Part shown: positions 35,423 through 43,459 of the stretch, piece after piece
Layout: each line of letters opens with the position of its first letter
How positions within the stretch are numbered: the first letter of the stretch is position 1
Assembly (NCBI RefSeq): GCF_001815905.1
Contig: NZ_KV823283.1
Span: forward strand, 1 to 64,000
Source: Brevibacterium sp. HMSC07C04
GTDB lineage: Bacteria; Actinomycetota; Actinomycetes; Actinomycetales; Brevibacteriaceae
DNA: 64,000 bases
Direction: 5' to 3'
Made by a program: the position numbers and the translations under genes
Notes under the pieces: generated by a model
The model's input: only the letters and a program-made list of their open reading frames with translations
What the model was told of the DNA's origin: nothing
Databases searched by the model: none

Positions 35423-37024
35423 TCAGACCAGACCGATCCACTTCCAGTAGGTTGCGGACAGCAGCAGGACCAGCAGGTATCCGACGATCGTGATCGGGAT
35501 ACCCGATTTGAGGAACTGCTTGGCGGTGAAGGCCCCGGTTCCGTAGGCGAGCATGTTCTGCGGTGCGGAAATGGGAAGCAGGAATCCGAAGCAGATGAGG
35601 AACTGCTGGATGATGACGAACCCGATTCCGCCGCTGGCCGCACCCGGGATGGACTGTGCCAGGGCGATGAACACAGGGATGAGCGCGGAGCTGAGCGAGG
35701 TAGCTGAAGCAAAGCCCAGGTGGATGAGGATGGTGAAGATGCCCACGAGGGCGATCATGGCGAGCATCGGCATGTCGGTTACGCCCAGGGCCCCGAAGGT
35801 CTTCTCTGACAGCCACGTTGCCGCTCCTGTGTTCAGCAGCAGTGAGCCGAGCGAAATGCCGACGGCGAACACGATGAGCGTGCCCCAGTTGATGAGCTTT
35901 TCGGCGGTCTTCCAGGAGAACACTCCCACTCGGGGAAGCAGGAGGAAGCCGATGGCGACGATGGTGACGGTTGCCGAGCTGAATGGGTGCAGGACTTCTT
36001 CGGTTGCCCACAGGAACAGCAGGCACACAGCGACGATGATCAGGCGGATTTCTTTGCCGGTGATGGGGCCTAGTTCGGCGAGTTCTTTTTCAACTACTGC
36101 GCGGCCGCCCTGGATGTGGTCGACTTCGGGTTTGATGACGCGGCGCATGATGAAGAACAGGGCGATGCTCATGAGCACTGACCACGGGGCGGCCCACATG
36201 AACCACTGTCCCCACGAAACTGACTGGCCCATGGACGATTCGATGAAGCCGGTTGCCACGAGGTTCTGTGCGGCGGCGGTTTTGATGCCGACGTTCCAGA
36301 TGGACACTGCTTGGGCTGCGGTGATGATGAGGAGTGCGCCCAGGCGCGAGTTGGTGGGCAGACCGAAGGCTGCGACCATGCCCAGGAGGATCGGCACGAC
36401 GGCACCGGCGCGAGCTGTTGCGGAGGGGACGAAGAACGCGAGAATCGTTGAGATCACGATCGCGCCGATGAGCACGCTGCTGGTTTTTTCGCCGGCGACT
36501 TTCAGCACCATGAGAGCCAAGCGCTTGTGCAGGCCGGTGGCCTGCATTGCGGCAGCCAGGGCGAGCGCTGCGGCGACCAGTGCGACGGCCGCGCTGGAGA
36601 AACCGCTCAGGGCCAGTTTGATTGATTCGGTCGTGCCCATCGCTTCGGCAGAATCACCTTCGAGTGCCGGGGCGAAGGACAGCATGACGGTGATGATTCC
36701 GACGATCAAGATGGACGAAACCGTGTAGGTGACAGCTTCTGTCACCCACATGACGATGGCGAAGGCCAGCACGGCCAGGCCCATTTTTCCAGCAAGGGTC
36801 AGGTCGTCGCCGGTGGGAATGAACAGCACACCGATGAGTGCGGCACAGGCGATGAAGAACCAGACCGGTTTGAGGTTCAGGTGAGCGAGGAAGCCGTCAG
36901 GGTGTTTGCTGGAGTCGGCTTCCTGTACCTGAGAGACAACTGCCTTTTCCCGCTTGGCGGATTCGGAATCGCGTGATCGGCGTTCAGCCTGTTTGCGGAG
37001 GGGACTCTTGCCTGAGGTGGCCAT
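35423..37024 (-). CDS. DASS/SLC13-family anion:sodium symporter
   Basis: This 533-residue protein has a hydrophilic, charged N-terminus of about 60 residues and then about 12-14 membrane helices. Motifs of the divalent anion:sodium family are present, such as VPSATARAGAVVPILLG near the middle and SISAPQNMLAYGTGAF (a second Ser-Asn-Thr type signature) near the C-terminus. Such carriers move di- or tricarboxylates or sulfate. The ATG at 37024 has only a weak GGAA site; the open frame reaches 37126. It is transcribed toward the SDR gene, perhaps with it. The substrate is not determined. Confidence 0.85.
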   Translation of the reverse strand: MATSGKSPLRKQAERRSRDSESAKREKAVVSQVQEADSSKHPDGFLAHLNLKPVWFFIACAALIGVLFIPTGDDLTLAGKMGLAVLAFAIVMWVTEAVTYTVSSILIVGIITVMLSFAPALEGDSAEAMGTTESIKLALSGFSSAAVALVAAALALAAAMQATGLHKRLALMVLKVAGEKTSSVLIGAIVISTILAFFVPSATARAGAVVPILLGMVAAFGLPTNSRLGALLIITAAQAVSIWNVGIKTAAAQNLVATGFIESSMGQSVSWGQWFMWAAPWSVLMSIALFFIMRRVIKPEVDHIQGGRAVVEKELAELGPITGKEIRLIIVAVCLLFLWATEEVLHPFSSATVTIVAIGFLLLPRVGVFSWKTAEKLINWGTLIVFAVGISLGSLLLNTGAATWLSEKTFGALGVTDMPMLAMIALVGIFTILIHLGFASATSLSSALIPVFIALAQSIPGAASGGIGFVIIQQFLICFGFLLPISAPQNMLAYGTGAFTAKQFLKSGIPITIVGYLLVLLLSATYWKWIGLV

Positions 37025-37122
37025 AGCGTTCCAATCAGTCGGTGTGCTGCGAATTGAGAGGTTCGCTTTCGACGTTACTCCCTGAGCGCAAACGCTGCAT
37101 GAACTGCCCCCGTTTTGAATTT

Positions 37123-37560
37123 TCAACCAGCGGCTCGTGCCTGCGGACCACCTGCGACGGCGGATCTTTTAACCGCCGGAAACGGTGCTGGCAGCTTCGC
37201 TTTGACTGTGATTTTGACCCGACCGAGATCCGGTCGGGCAATGCAGTCGTCCAATGTGAAGCCGTCAGCTTCGATGAGCTTCTTTGCAACGTCACAGGGC
37301 TCGCCTGGCTGAGTTCCCCTTGCGGCGTCCGCTGCAGCCAGGGCCGCGAGGTCGGCGCGGCCATCAGCACGAGCGGACACCAGAAGCACTCTGCCGGTCA
37401 GGCCAAGACCGGCTATGAGCACTGCGGCAATACCCATGATGCTGACCGCGATTACGGGCGTCGAACCACGATCTTTCGAACGATTGCGGTCTGTTTGCCG
37501 CTTTTGGTGCGCGTTCACTGTGCACCGCCTGGCTGGCTGCCGCTTTCGGTACGCGCTCAC
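37123..37560 (-). CDS. TadE/TadG-like protein (Rv3654c type)
   Basis: This is a 145-residue protein. A basic N-terminus (about 1-35) leads to DRGSTPVIAVSIMGIAAVLIAGLGLTG-like, a single membrane helix preceded by the usual DRGS signature, then DGRADLAALAAADAA, which is typical of Rv3654c-family Tad proteins. Two Cys residues later may form a disulfide. The GTG at 37560 overlaps the TadE stop (GTGA). A second GTG, 42 nt downstream, has the identical upstream sequence because of a tandem duplication, so the true start may be either. It is the last gene of the Tad unit and probably a minor pilin or pilus-associated factor. Confidence 0.75.
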   Translation of the reverse strand: MSAYRKRQPARRCTVNAHQKRQTDRNRSKDRGSTPVIAVSIMGIAAVLIAGLGLTGRVLLVSARADGRADLAALAAADAARGTQPGEPCDVAKKLIEADGFTLDDCIARPDLGRVKITVKAKLPAPFPAVKRSAVAGGPQARAAG

Positions 37561-37600
37561 TGTGCACCGCCTGGTTGGGTGCCGCTTTCGGTGCGTGCTC
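37496..37600 (-). repeat. 42-bp tandem duplication across the TadE/TadG-like junction
   Basis: Units at 37559-37600 and 37517-37558 match at nearly all 42 positions; a partial third copy lies at 37496-37516. Each full unit carries the CACAGTGA stop/start region, so the duplication adds exactly 14 codons and repeats the start signal of the downstream gene. Confidence 0.85.
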
Positions 37601-37946
37601 TCTGCACCGCTTGGACGTGCGGAATGAACCTGCGCACGGTTTTCGGTGTGGCAATCGTGACGGTCACGGTCGTGTATTCGCCGTCTTTGCCGATTTCGAC
37701 AGCAGACCCGGGCCCGGCTTTGCTTTCTGCGCTGCGGCGCACTTCTGCGATTGGTTCGCCGCGCGCGGCTTCACGGGCGCCGGCCCGCGCAGCTTCGTAG
37801 GATCGAAGCTGCGCAAGACCGAGCGTGCCCACCCCGATGACCATGAGGATGACGAGCACAATGGCCGGCATGATCATGGCGAATTCGGCCGTCACAGCAC
37901 CGCAGTCCTTTCCAGCGGTCCGCTTTCGGCGAGGAGCGAATGACAT
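37557..37946 (-). CDS. tadE: TadE-like pilus assembly protein
   Basis: This 129-residue protein has GAVTAEFAMIMPAIVLVILMV-type sequence at about 15-40, the TadE signature with a membrane helix, followed by the Arg/Ala-rich AARAGAREAARGE segment found in TadE proteins of actinobacteria. It probably acts as a minor pilin. An ATG at 37946 has no strong ribosome site; the frame is open to 38102 with another ATG 13 codons upstream. It lies 56 bp after the pilin gene. Its C-terminal 14 residues and stop lie in the 42-bp repeat. Confidence 0.82.
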   Translation of the reverse strand: MSFAPRRKRTAGKDCGAVTAEFAMIMPAIVLVILMVIGVGTLGLAQLRSYEAARAGAREAARGEPIAEVRRSAESKAGPGSAVEIGKDGEYTTVTVTIATPKTVRRFIPHVQAVQRARTESGTQPGGAQ

Positions 37947-38002
37947 ACGAGCAGCGCCAGGAACCCCGCTCCCTGAGCGAAACATCGAAGTGGGCACAGC
38001 TA

Positions 38003-38218
38003 TCACCCGCCGAGTTTGAGTGCGCTGGTGATGACGCCGGTGATGGCAGCCTGAATGCCGTCGGACTTCAGAACCAGCACCAGAAGTGCCGCGAAACCAC
38101 ACGCAGCAAGCGTTGTGATCGCATATTCGGCGGTTGTTGCTCCCCTGTCCGGTTTGCGCAGCCGGACAGCTTTCTTTTCTTCTTCAATCGGAACGAGTTC
38201 CTGAACTTCGTTGTCCAT
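38003..38218 (-). CDS. Flp-type pilin, DUF4244
   Basis: This is a 71-residue protein. A charged N-terminus of about 25 residues is followed by GATTAEYAITTLAACGFAAL, which resembles the Flp pilin cleavage region and hydrophobic stalk helix (Gly before Ala, Glu at +5 of the mature end). This family is annotated DUF4244 in actinobacterial Tad loci. A strong AAGGAAGG ribosome site precedes the ATG. It is likely the major pilin subunit. No prepilin peptidase (TadV) gene is in the cluster, so processing must be encoded elsewhere. Confidence 0.85.
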   Translation of the reverse strand: MDNEVQELVPIEEEKKAVRLRKPDRGATTAEYAITTLAACGFAALLVLVLKSDGIQAAITGVITSALKLGG

Positions 38219-38289
38219 CTTTTTCCTTCCTTTCTTCAGATGGTGCTTCCAGCGTGCGCCCCGGACGCATCCAAAAGAAGAGCGAAGAA

Positions 38290-38325
38290 AAGCCTGGGGA
38301 CAACCGCGGAGTTATCCCCAGGCTT
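38290..38325 (-). terminator. Terminator between tadC and the pilin gene
   Basis: An 11-bp stem (AAGCCTGGGGA and its complement, 38290-38300 with 38315-38325) is followed on the reverse strand by TTTTCTTCGCTCTTCTTTT. This looks like an intrinsic terminator in the 256-bp gap, so the pilin genes may have their own promoter. Nothing else is recognised in 38219-38474. Confidence 0.75.
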
Positions 38326-38474
38326 AAGAACTGCAGTTCAATAGCTCGTTTTTCGGCACCGTGAACTCAAGCAGCCAACACAGCCCTTCACAGCTGAGTG
38401 CAGGCGAAGCTCCGCCGCTGAGTTCGTGTTTCAACCGCGGCGGATCCCATTCGGTTCTGAATGAGCAATCACGT

Positions 38475-39098
38475 TCAGCCAAAGAGCACCGACATGTCGT
38501 CGATGAGGGTGAGCACCACGGGAACAATGCCAAGCAGCACGAACGCCGGCAGAATGCACACGCCCAGCGGAATGACCAGCTGCACTCCCAGCTTCGCCGC
38601 CGCCAGGCGCCGGCGTTGGTGTTCGGCCCGCCGCAGGTCATACGCCATGGCAGACAGCAGACCAGACAAAGCCGCACCTGTCTGCGCTGAGAAGCGGATG
38701 AGCACAAAGACTTCGTTCAGATGCTCGGCATCGAAGTCGGTCTGCCCGAGTTCGAGCGCCCGGCTCAGAGCACCCAAATCAGACCGATCTCCGCCGGCGG
38801 CGGCTGCCAGAGCCAAAGCCCGCTCTATCGGCAGGCCCGCACGAAGACATATGGCGGTCAGCTCAAGATCAAAGGCGAGCGCCTCCAAGTCAGACTCGCC
38901 GTGCTCTTTCTTCTGCCTGCTCCGACGCTGCAGCAGGACGGCCAGCCAACCGGCGGAACGCTGCTCTTCACGCGGCTCCTCTTCTGTCCGGCCATCGCGT
39001 GCCCTGGATCCAAGCACACGTTTCAAGCGTTCGTCTGAGTCCCCTATCCACAGCCACACGGCGGCCGCAATGAGCACTGCGGCAAACAGCCCGGCCAT
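38475..39098 (-). CDS. tadC: TadC-like type II secretion F-domain protein
   Basis: This 207-residue membrane protein starts with a hydrophobic helix (AGLFAAVLIAAAVWLWIG), has a charged cytosolic stretch, then the T2SSF domain with LELTAICLRAGLPIERAL and two C-terminal helices. It forms the inner-membrane platform of the Tad machine with TadB. The ATG overlaps the TadB stop by one base (TGATG). It is shorter than Proteobacterial TadC, as usual in actinobacteria. Confidence 0.85.
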   Translation of the reverse strand: MAGLFAAVLIAAAVWLWIGDSDERLKRVLGSRARDGRTEEEPREEQRSAGWLAVLLQRRSRQKKEHGESDLEALAFDLELTAICLRAGLPIERALALAAAAGGDRSDLGALSRALELGQTDFDAEHLNEVFVLIRFSAQTGAALSGLLSAMAYDLRRAEHQRRRLAAAKLGVQLVIPLGVCILPAFVLLGIVPVVLTLIDDMSVLFG

Positions 39099-39820
39099 CA
39101 CTGCGCCCTTTTCAACATGCGCCGCATCCACAGTCGCCCGACCACCAGCAGCACCGCACCGCTGATGCACGACACGGCACCGGGGACAGAAGCCAAAAGT
39201 TCCACCGGATCAGCCCCGATGAGCACTGCCAGGCCCAAAGACATGAGCGGCAGTGCGGTGAGAACCTTCACCGTCGACTGGGGTCCGGCCAGTGCTATGG
39301 CCCGCTCCCGTGCCGAATCGGTCTGCATTCGCGCGGTCTTCGCAAACCGCTCCAGCAGATTCGCAGCCGGCGCACCCGCAGACTCCGCAACAAACCACAC
39401 GGAGGCCATGTGCAGAAGAATGTCCTTTGACAGTGTTGGCAGCCCTTCCGCCTGCGTGGAGAGCGCCTGATGCGCAGCGGTGCCGAGCTCGGCCGAGCGC
39501 GCCGCCGTAGCCAAAGCTGTCCGCAGGTCCTCCGGCCCGGGAAGCTTCGCCAGGTGCGCCAACACCGTTGAGGGTGCTGCCCCCACACGCAGCAGCTCAG
39601 CAGCGCGGTCGATGACGGCGATTGCGGCAGCCGCATGTTCTTCATCTTCGTTTTCGGATCTGCGAAAACGCCGCACAAAGCTCTTAGCACGCCCCCGTAT
39701 TCGCCCGCCCGAAACATCTGTGCGATCACCAGCCAGCAGCTTCCGCAGACGCCTTTCGGCAGGGTCCCACATCCACAGCCCGGCCGCCATTGCAGCCAGC
39801 ACAGCAGCCAAGAGAATCAT
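39098..39820 (-). CDS. tadB: TadB-like type II secretion F-domain protein
   Basis: This 240-residue protein has an N-terminal helix (LLAAVLAAMAAGLWMW), a basic segment, then a T2SSF domain (AAELLRVGAAPSTVLAHL, WFVAESAGAPAANLLERFA) and two C-terminal helices. It is the TadB partner of the inner-membrane platform. It overlaps tadA by 4 bp (ATGA). Confidence 0.87.
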   Translation of the reverse strand: MILLAAVLAAMAAGLWMWDPAERRLRKLLAGDRTDVSGGRIRGRAKSFVRRFRRSENEDEEHAAAAIAVIDRAAELLRVGAAPSTVLAHLAKLPGPEDLRTALATAARSAELGTAAHQALSTQAEGLPTLSKDILLHMASVWFVAESAGAPAANLLERFAKTARMQTDSARERAIALAGPQSTVKVLTALPLMSLGLAVLIGADPVELLASVPGAVSCISGAVLLVVGRLWMRRMLKRAQ

Positions 39821-41043
39821 GACCGCGCCCCCTGTTTCCGCCTAAGCCAGTCAAGAAAGCCCTTCCAGCCCGCGTTCGGACCGCGTTCGGCGCTCCACAC
39901 TGTCGCCAGTTCTGCCGAGGTGTCGCCAGCTTCCACAGTCCCCGCACCCTGCGTGCGCGGCAAGCTCGGTGCAGGACGGCCGGAGCTTGTGCGCGCGGCG
40001 ATTTCGGAGAGTCTTCTGTGTCCGTCACGCCCGCGGGTGATGTGCAGGATGACGTCGATCGCGGTCACCGACTGCGAGCGCACTGCCTCCGAAGTCATGC
40101 CTGCCAGCGCACCGAGAGCTTCGAGCCGGGCGGGAACCGCGGATGCGGTGTTGGCGTGGATGGTGGCGCACCCGCCTTCGTGGCCGGTGTTGAGAGCCGT
40201 GAGCATGTCACGGACCTCCGCGCCCCGGCATTCCCCGATGATGAGTCTGTCCGGCCGCATGCGCAGGGCGTTGCGCACCAGATCGGCCATGGAGACTTCG
40301 CCCATGCCTTCGACATTTGCCTGGCGGGCAGCCAACTGCACCACGTGGTCATGGCGGACGTTGAGTTCCCGTGAATCTTCGACGATGACGATCCGCTGGT
40401 CTGCGGGAAGCTCTGCAAGAAGCGCTCCCAGAAGAACGGTTTTTCCCGATCCGGTTCCACCGGATATGAGGATATTAGCCCGCACTTCCAACAGCCCCAG
40501 CAGAACCTCGGCGATGTCTGCGGGCACAAAATCGCGGGCAATCAGCTCCGCGAGCCTGAAGCCTTTGCTGCGGGGAACGCGGAAGGACATCACGGTGTGC
40601 TCACCGGCAAGCGGTGGAATGAGCGCGTTGAGCCGCACTCCGTCCGGCAGGCGGACGTCCACGAGCGGCTGAGAGTCGTCCAGGCGCCTGCCGCCGAGTG
40701 CTGCCAAACGCACTGCAAGTGCCCGCACGTCGTCTTCGGTTCCCAGTGACAGGGGAACGCGAGTCAGCCCGCTTCCTCTGTCAATCCAAACGTCTTGGGG
40801 GCTGTTGACGAAGACATCGGTCACGTCCGGTTCGTCAAGAAGCGACTGCAGCGGGCCGGCCCCGCCCAGCTGAGCCGAGATGCGGCTGACCAGCTCCAGA
40901 AGTTCAGCAGATCCAACCACCCGGCCGCTGCGGGCAAGTGCTGCCGCCACGGACCCGGCGGTTACCGGGCCGGGGTTCTCCAAAAGGTGCGTTCTGACAT
41001 CGCGGATGAGCTCAGCATCGAGCCACTGGGTTTCCAGAGTCAC
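39817..41043 (-). CDS. tadA: Tad pilus secretion ATPase TadA/CpaF
   Basis: This 408-residue hexameric ATPase has Walker A GGTGSGKT, an Asp box and VEDSRELNVRHDHVVQL (Glu motif), Walker B/His-box region LRMRPDRLIIGECRGAE and GHEGGCATIHANTA. The N-terminal domain (about 1-150) lacks the zinc-type Cys. It powers pilin polymerisation. It starts with an ATG overlapping ssd and overlaps tadB, forming one translational unit. A Pro/Ala-rich linker precedes its C-terminal end. Confidence 0.93.
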   Translation of the reverse strand: MTLETQWLDAELIRDVRTHLLENPGPVTAGSVAAALARSGRVVGSAELLELVSRISAQLGGAGPLQSLLDEPDVTDVFVNSPQDVWIDRGSGLTRVPLSLGTEDDVRALAVRLAALGGRRLDDSQPLVDVRLPDGVRLNALIPPLAGEHTVMSFRVPRSKGFRLAELIARDFVPADIAEVLLGLLEVRANILISGGTGSGKTVLLGALLAELPADQRIVIVEDSRELNVRHDHVVQLAARQANVEGMGEVSMADLVRNALRMRPDRLIIGECRGAEVRDMLTALNTGHEGGCATIHANTASAVPARLEALGALAGMTSEAVRSQSVTAIDVILHITRGRDGHRRLSEIAARTSSGRPAPSLPRTQGAGTVEAGDTSAELATVWSAERGPNAGWKGFLDWLRRKQGARS

Positions 41044-42056
41044 AGCGGGCTGCCTTCCACGATTCTTTCAGCCAGGCGCCCCACGTGAGTGCGGGCGATC
41101 GGCAAGCCTTCACCGCGATCCACGGCTGAAGCCGTCTGGGGGTCGTCCCTGATGATTCCCACCAGCGGAAAGCCGATTGTGTCGGCTACGAGTTCGGGCC
41201 GCACACCGCCCCTGCCCGCGTCTCGCACTGCAATGCGCACGGCTGAGTTGACTGCCTCGAGGCGCCTGGCGACCCGCGATGCTGCGACCGCGGCGCGCAC
41301 CCTGCCGGGCACGACAACGGTGAGTTCACTGCACATGCGGGCCCACTGCACGGGCGCGTGTCGCGGCAGGTCCACGACTACCAGCTCAAATGCCTGCTGT
41401 GCAGCCGTCATGACAGCTTCGAAGACGTCGGGTGTGAGCTCCTCTGTTCCCGTGCGGTCCCACGACAGCAGCGCCAGCCCGTCGGTGCGCGGCAGCGAAT
41501 CCCGCAGAGTGGAAGGACGCAGTCTGCCGCGCGATGCTGCCAGGCTCGGCCAGCGCAGACCGTCTTTGCCCTCCGCACCGAGGACGAGGTCGAGGCCCCC
41601 GCCCAGCGGATCGGCGTCGAGCAGCACCGTGTCGATGCCCTGCGCTGCGGCACTGCGTGCAACCGCGCTTGCAAGCACCGAGGTTCCCGCTCCTCCGACC
41701 CCGCCGACGAAGCCCCACGTCTGAGCGGGTTCTGCCGGCGGTTCGACGGCGTTGATCATGCGGATGGTGAGCCATTCCGCCCCTGCGGGCAGCACCGCCA
41801 CGGTGTCTGCTCCCAGGCGCGCTGCGGCTGCCCACACAGCGTTGGACTGCGTCAGCGTCACAAGGACGGTGGGGACATTTCCCACGTCCGGGGCCTCCGT
41901 GATGTCGTCGCCGATCAGAACGAGCGCCGCGTCCTGCCAGCCGCCGTTCTCCGGCAGACGGATATCAAGGCCCAGTCCAATGCCGTCTGCAAGCGCGGCA
42001 CAGTGGTCGATAAGGCTGGGCACTCGGGTGAAGAGCACTACGCGAGGTCGATTCAT
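41040..42056 (-). CDS. ssd: Septum-site-determining-like protein Ssd (CpaE-type P-loop)
   Basis: This is a 338-residue protein. A CheY-like N-terminal half lacking phosphorylation signatures is followed by a MinD/ParA-like ATPase domain (FVGGVGGAGTSVLASAVARS; DADPLGGGLDLVLG). The P-loop Lys is replaced (GGAGTS), as in the mycobacterial Ssd group, so ATP use is doubtful. It probably localises the Tad complex, as CpaE does. Overlap with tadA (4 bp) marks it as first gene of the operon. A TTGAGG ribosome site precedes the ATG. Confidence 0.85.
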   Translation of the reverse strand: MNRPRVVLFTRVPSLIDHCAALADGIGLGLDIRLPENGGWQDAALVLIGDDITEAPDVGNVPTVLVTLTQSNAVWAAAARLGADTVAVLPAGAEWLTIRMINAVEPPAEPAQTWGFVGGVGGAGTSVLASAVARSAAAQGIDTVLLDADPLGGGLDLVLGAEGKDGLRWPSLAASRGRLRPSTLRDSLPRTDGLALLSWDRTGTEELTPDVFEAVMTAAQQAFELVVVDLPRHAPVQWARMCSELTVVVPGRVRAAVAASRVARRLEAVNSAVRIAVRDAGRGGVRPELVADTIGFPLVGIIRDDPQTASAVDRGEGLPIARTHVGRLAERIVEGSPL

Positions 42057-42234
42057 ACCTCAACAATTGCCTTTTCACTCAACGGCGAAAACGCTCCGCA
42101 TGGCCCTGTTGACAAGCGGCTGGCTGTCCACAGTCCACAGCACACAAGTCACAGTCGCGCCCCACAGTGCCCGCAAAAGTTCAGCGCGCGCCAAAAGCCC
42201 GCCCACCCCAACCCCACACCAGCGAATCAATATA

Positions 42235-42263
42235 TTGCCATTCGTTTATATATCTGCGAGAAT
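42235..42263 (+). promoter_or_regulatory. Promoter of the His-rich small protein
   Basis: TTGCCA (42235-42240), a 17-nt AT-rich spacer and GAGAAT (42258-42263) fit a sigma-A promoter. It would give a 5' leader of about 65 nt. An ATATATTG-like AT-rich block surrounds the -35, so a metal-sensing repressor (Zur or ArsR type) could bind here, but no exact consensus is seen. Confidence 0.45.
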
Positions 42264-42337
42264 GGAGCCACCAAGCCGGTCATATCCGGCGCAGACAGCA
42301 CATGCGCACACCCAGCGCAGAACACAAGGAGAACATC

Positions 42338-42496
42338 ATGGCTGCAGGCTGCGAAGCTCACCACACCAAAGACGAACACACCCACGGCCCCAACTGCGGT
42401 CACGAAGCCGTCCAGCACGGCGACCACGTTGACTACGTGCACGACGGCCACCGCCACGCAGAACACGGTGACCACTACGACGAGTGCGCGGCCTGA
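42338..42496 (+). CDS. Small His-rich putative zinc-binding protein
   Basis: This is a 52-residue protein with 13 His residues, two early Cys and one late Cys, in a pattern such as HGPNCGHEAVQHGDHVDYVHD. It starts at an ATG with AAGGAG 7 nt upstream. Similar small His-rich proteins, often misnamed zinc transporter permease, occur in actinobacteria and may buffer zinc. It is too small to be a permease and has no membrane helix. It is isolated, with its own promoter and a terminator shared with the convergent Fic-like gene. Confidence 0.8.
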   Translation: MAAGCEAHHTKDEHTHGPNCGHEAVQHGDHVDYVHDGHRHAEHGDHYDECAA

Positions 42497-42543
42497 ATCT
42501 GACCGCACTCACACTGTCAGCTGACTGACCGCACCAGCTCACT

Positions 42544-42610
42544 CGAGCCACGACAAAGGCCGAGGCGGAACTTCCTATAGGGGTTCCGCCTCGGCCTTTG
42601 CTGTGGCTCG
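42544..42610. terminator. Strong bidirectional terminator
   Basis: A perfect 17-bp stem (AAAGGCCGAGGCGGAAC, 42555-42571, with 42583-42599) is extended after a 3-nt mismatch by CGAGCCAC/GTGGCTCG. It lies between two convergent genes, with AAA and TTT at its base on each strand. Confidence 0.88.
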
Positions 42611-42619
42611 CGGCTGCTC

Positions 42620-43459
42620 TCAGGTGCGCGGAATGCGCCCGGCTTGCACGCTCTGGCAGATCTGAACGCCTTCGCCGACGCCCTTTTCCACAGCTTCGGC
42701 ATTCATAGTGATCCAGCCGATGACGTCCCGCCCGCTGGTGTAGGCAGCACCGGCTTCGCCATAGCCTGCTGCGTCAGACAGCAGAGCGGCTTCCGGCACC
42801 GCAACGCCCGTGATGTCGACGCCAGAAGACACCATGTGAATGCGAAACAGCGCCCGGGCAATGAGTCCGTTGCCGATCACAAAGGGGCGCATCGCCAGGA
42901 TCTCCCCGTGCAGAATGCACGCAACGACGAAGCCGGGAAGGCTCTCATCCTGCAGCAGAGCTTCGAGGTCGGCCAGACGCTGCTGGACTTCGTCCGGGCT
43001 CGGTGCCGAGGGCAGTCCGCCCATGTCTCCGGGTTCTTCCCCGGCACGGCGCGGCCTGCCCAGCTGATCGTCCTCGGCCAAACCTGCTCCGCCTGCCAGG
43101 CTCAGCCTGGCCAGGTGCCCCATGAAGCCGGACCGCAGAGCATCCGGGGTCTGCGACAGTTCGTCTGCGACGGCTGCCACGCGAACCGCCGCAGTCAGCT
43201 GCACGCCCGACATGTCGTCAGTCACTTCGCGCCCAGCGCCGATGACTTCGCGCACATAGTTCAGCGGATACCTGGCACCTTCCAAAGCCGCTGAGGTGCG
43301 GGCCGCCCGAACGGTCGCTTCGGCGCGGCATTCGGCCATTCGCTTGCGCAGCGCGTTGTGCCAGCGTAGCTGAGTGCAGGCGGTGCGAACGCGTTCGATG
43401 GCATCCTCCACCGTCGGCACCTGCGCCAATGAGCGCAGGGCCTGTGAAAGGTCAGTCAT
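42620..43459 (-). CDS. Fic-like protein with degenerate catalytic motif
   Basis: This is a 279-residue protein. The core MRPFVIGNGLIARALF aligns with the Fic motif HPFx(D/E)GNGRxxR, but the catalytic His is Arg, and the Asp/Glu is Ile. Near the N-terminus SAALEG fits the inhibitory motif (S/T)xxxE(G/N) of Fic regulators. The family is sometimes named oxidoreductase in actinobacteria between ssd and acs. AMPylation activity is unlikely. The ATG overlaps the stop of the upstream PQ-rich gene by one base. An acidic Gly/Pro-rich linker lies at about 140-160. Its role is unknown. Confidence 0.7.
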   Translation of the reverse strand: MTDLSQALRSLAQVPTVEDAIERVRTACTQLRWHNALRKRMAECRAEATVRAARTSAALEGARYPLNYVREVIGAGREVTDDMSGVQLTAAVRVAAVADELSQTPDALRSGFMGHLARLSLAGGAGLAEDDQLGRPRRAGEEPGDMGGLPSAPSPDEVQQRLADLEALLQDESLPGFVVACILHGEILAMRPFVIGNGLIARALFRIHMVSSGVDITGVAVPEAALLSDAAGYGEAGAAYTSGRDVIGWITMNAEAVEKGVGEGVQICQSVQAGRIPRT

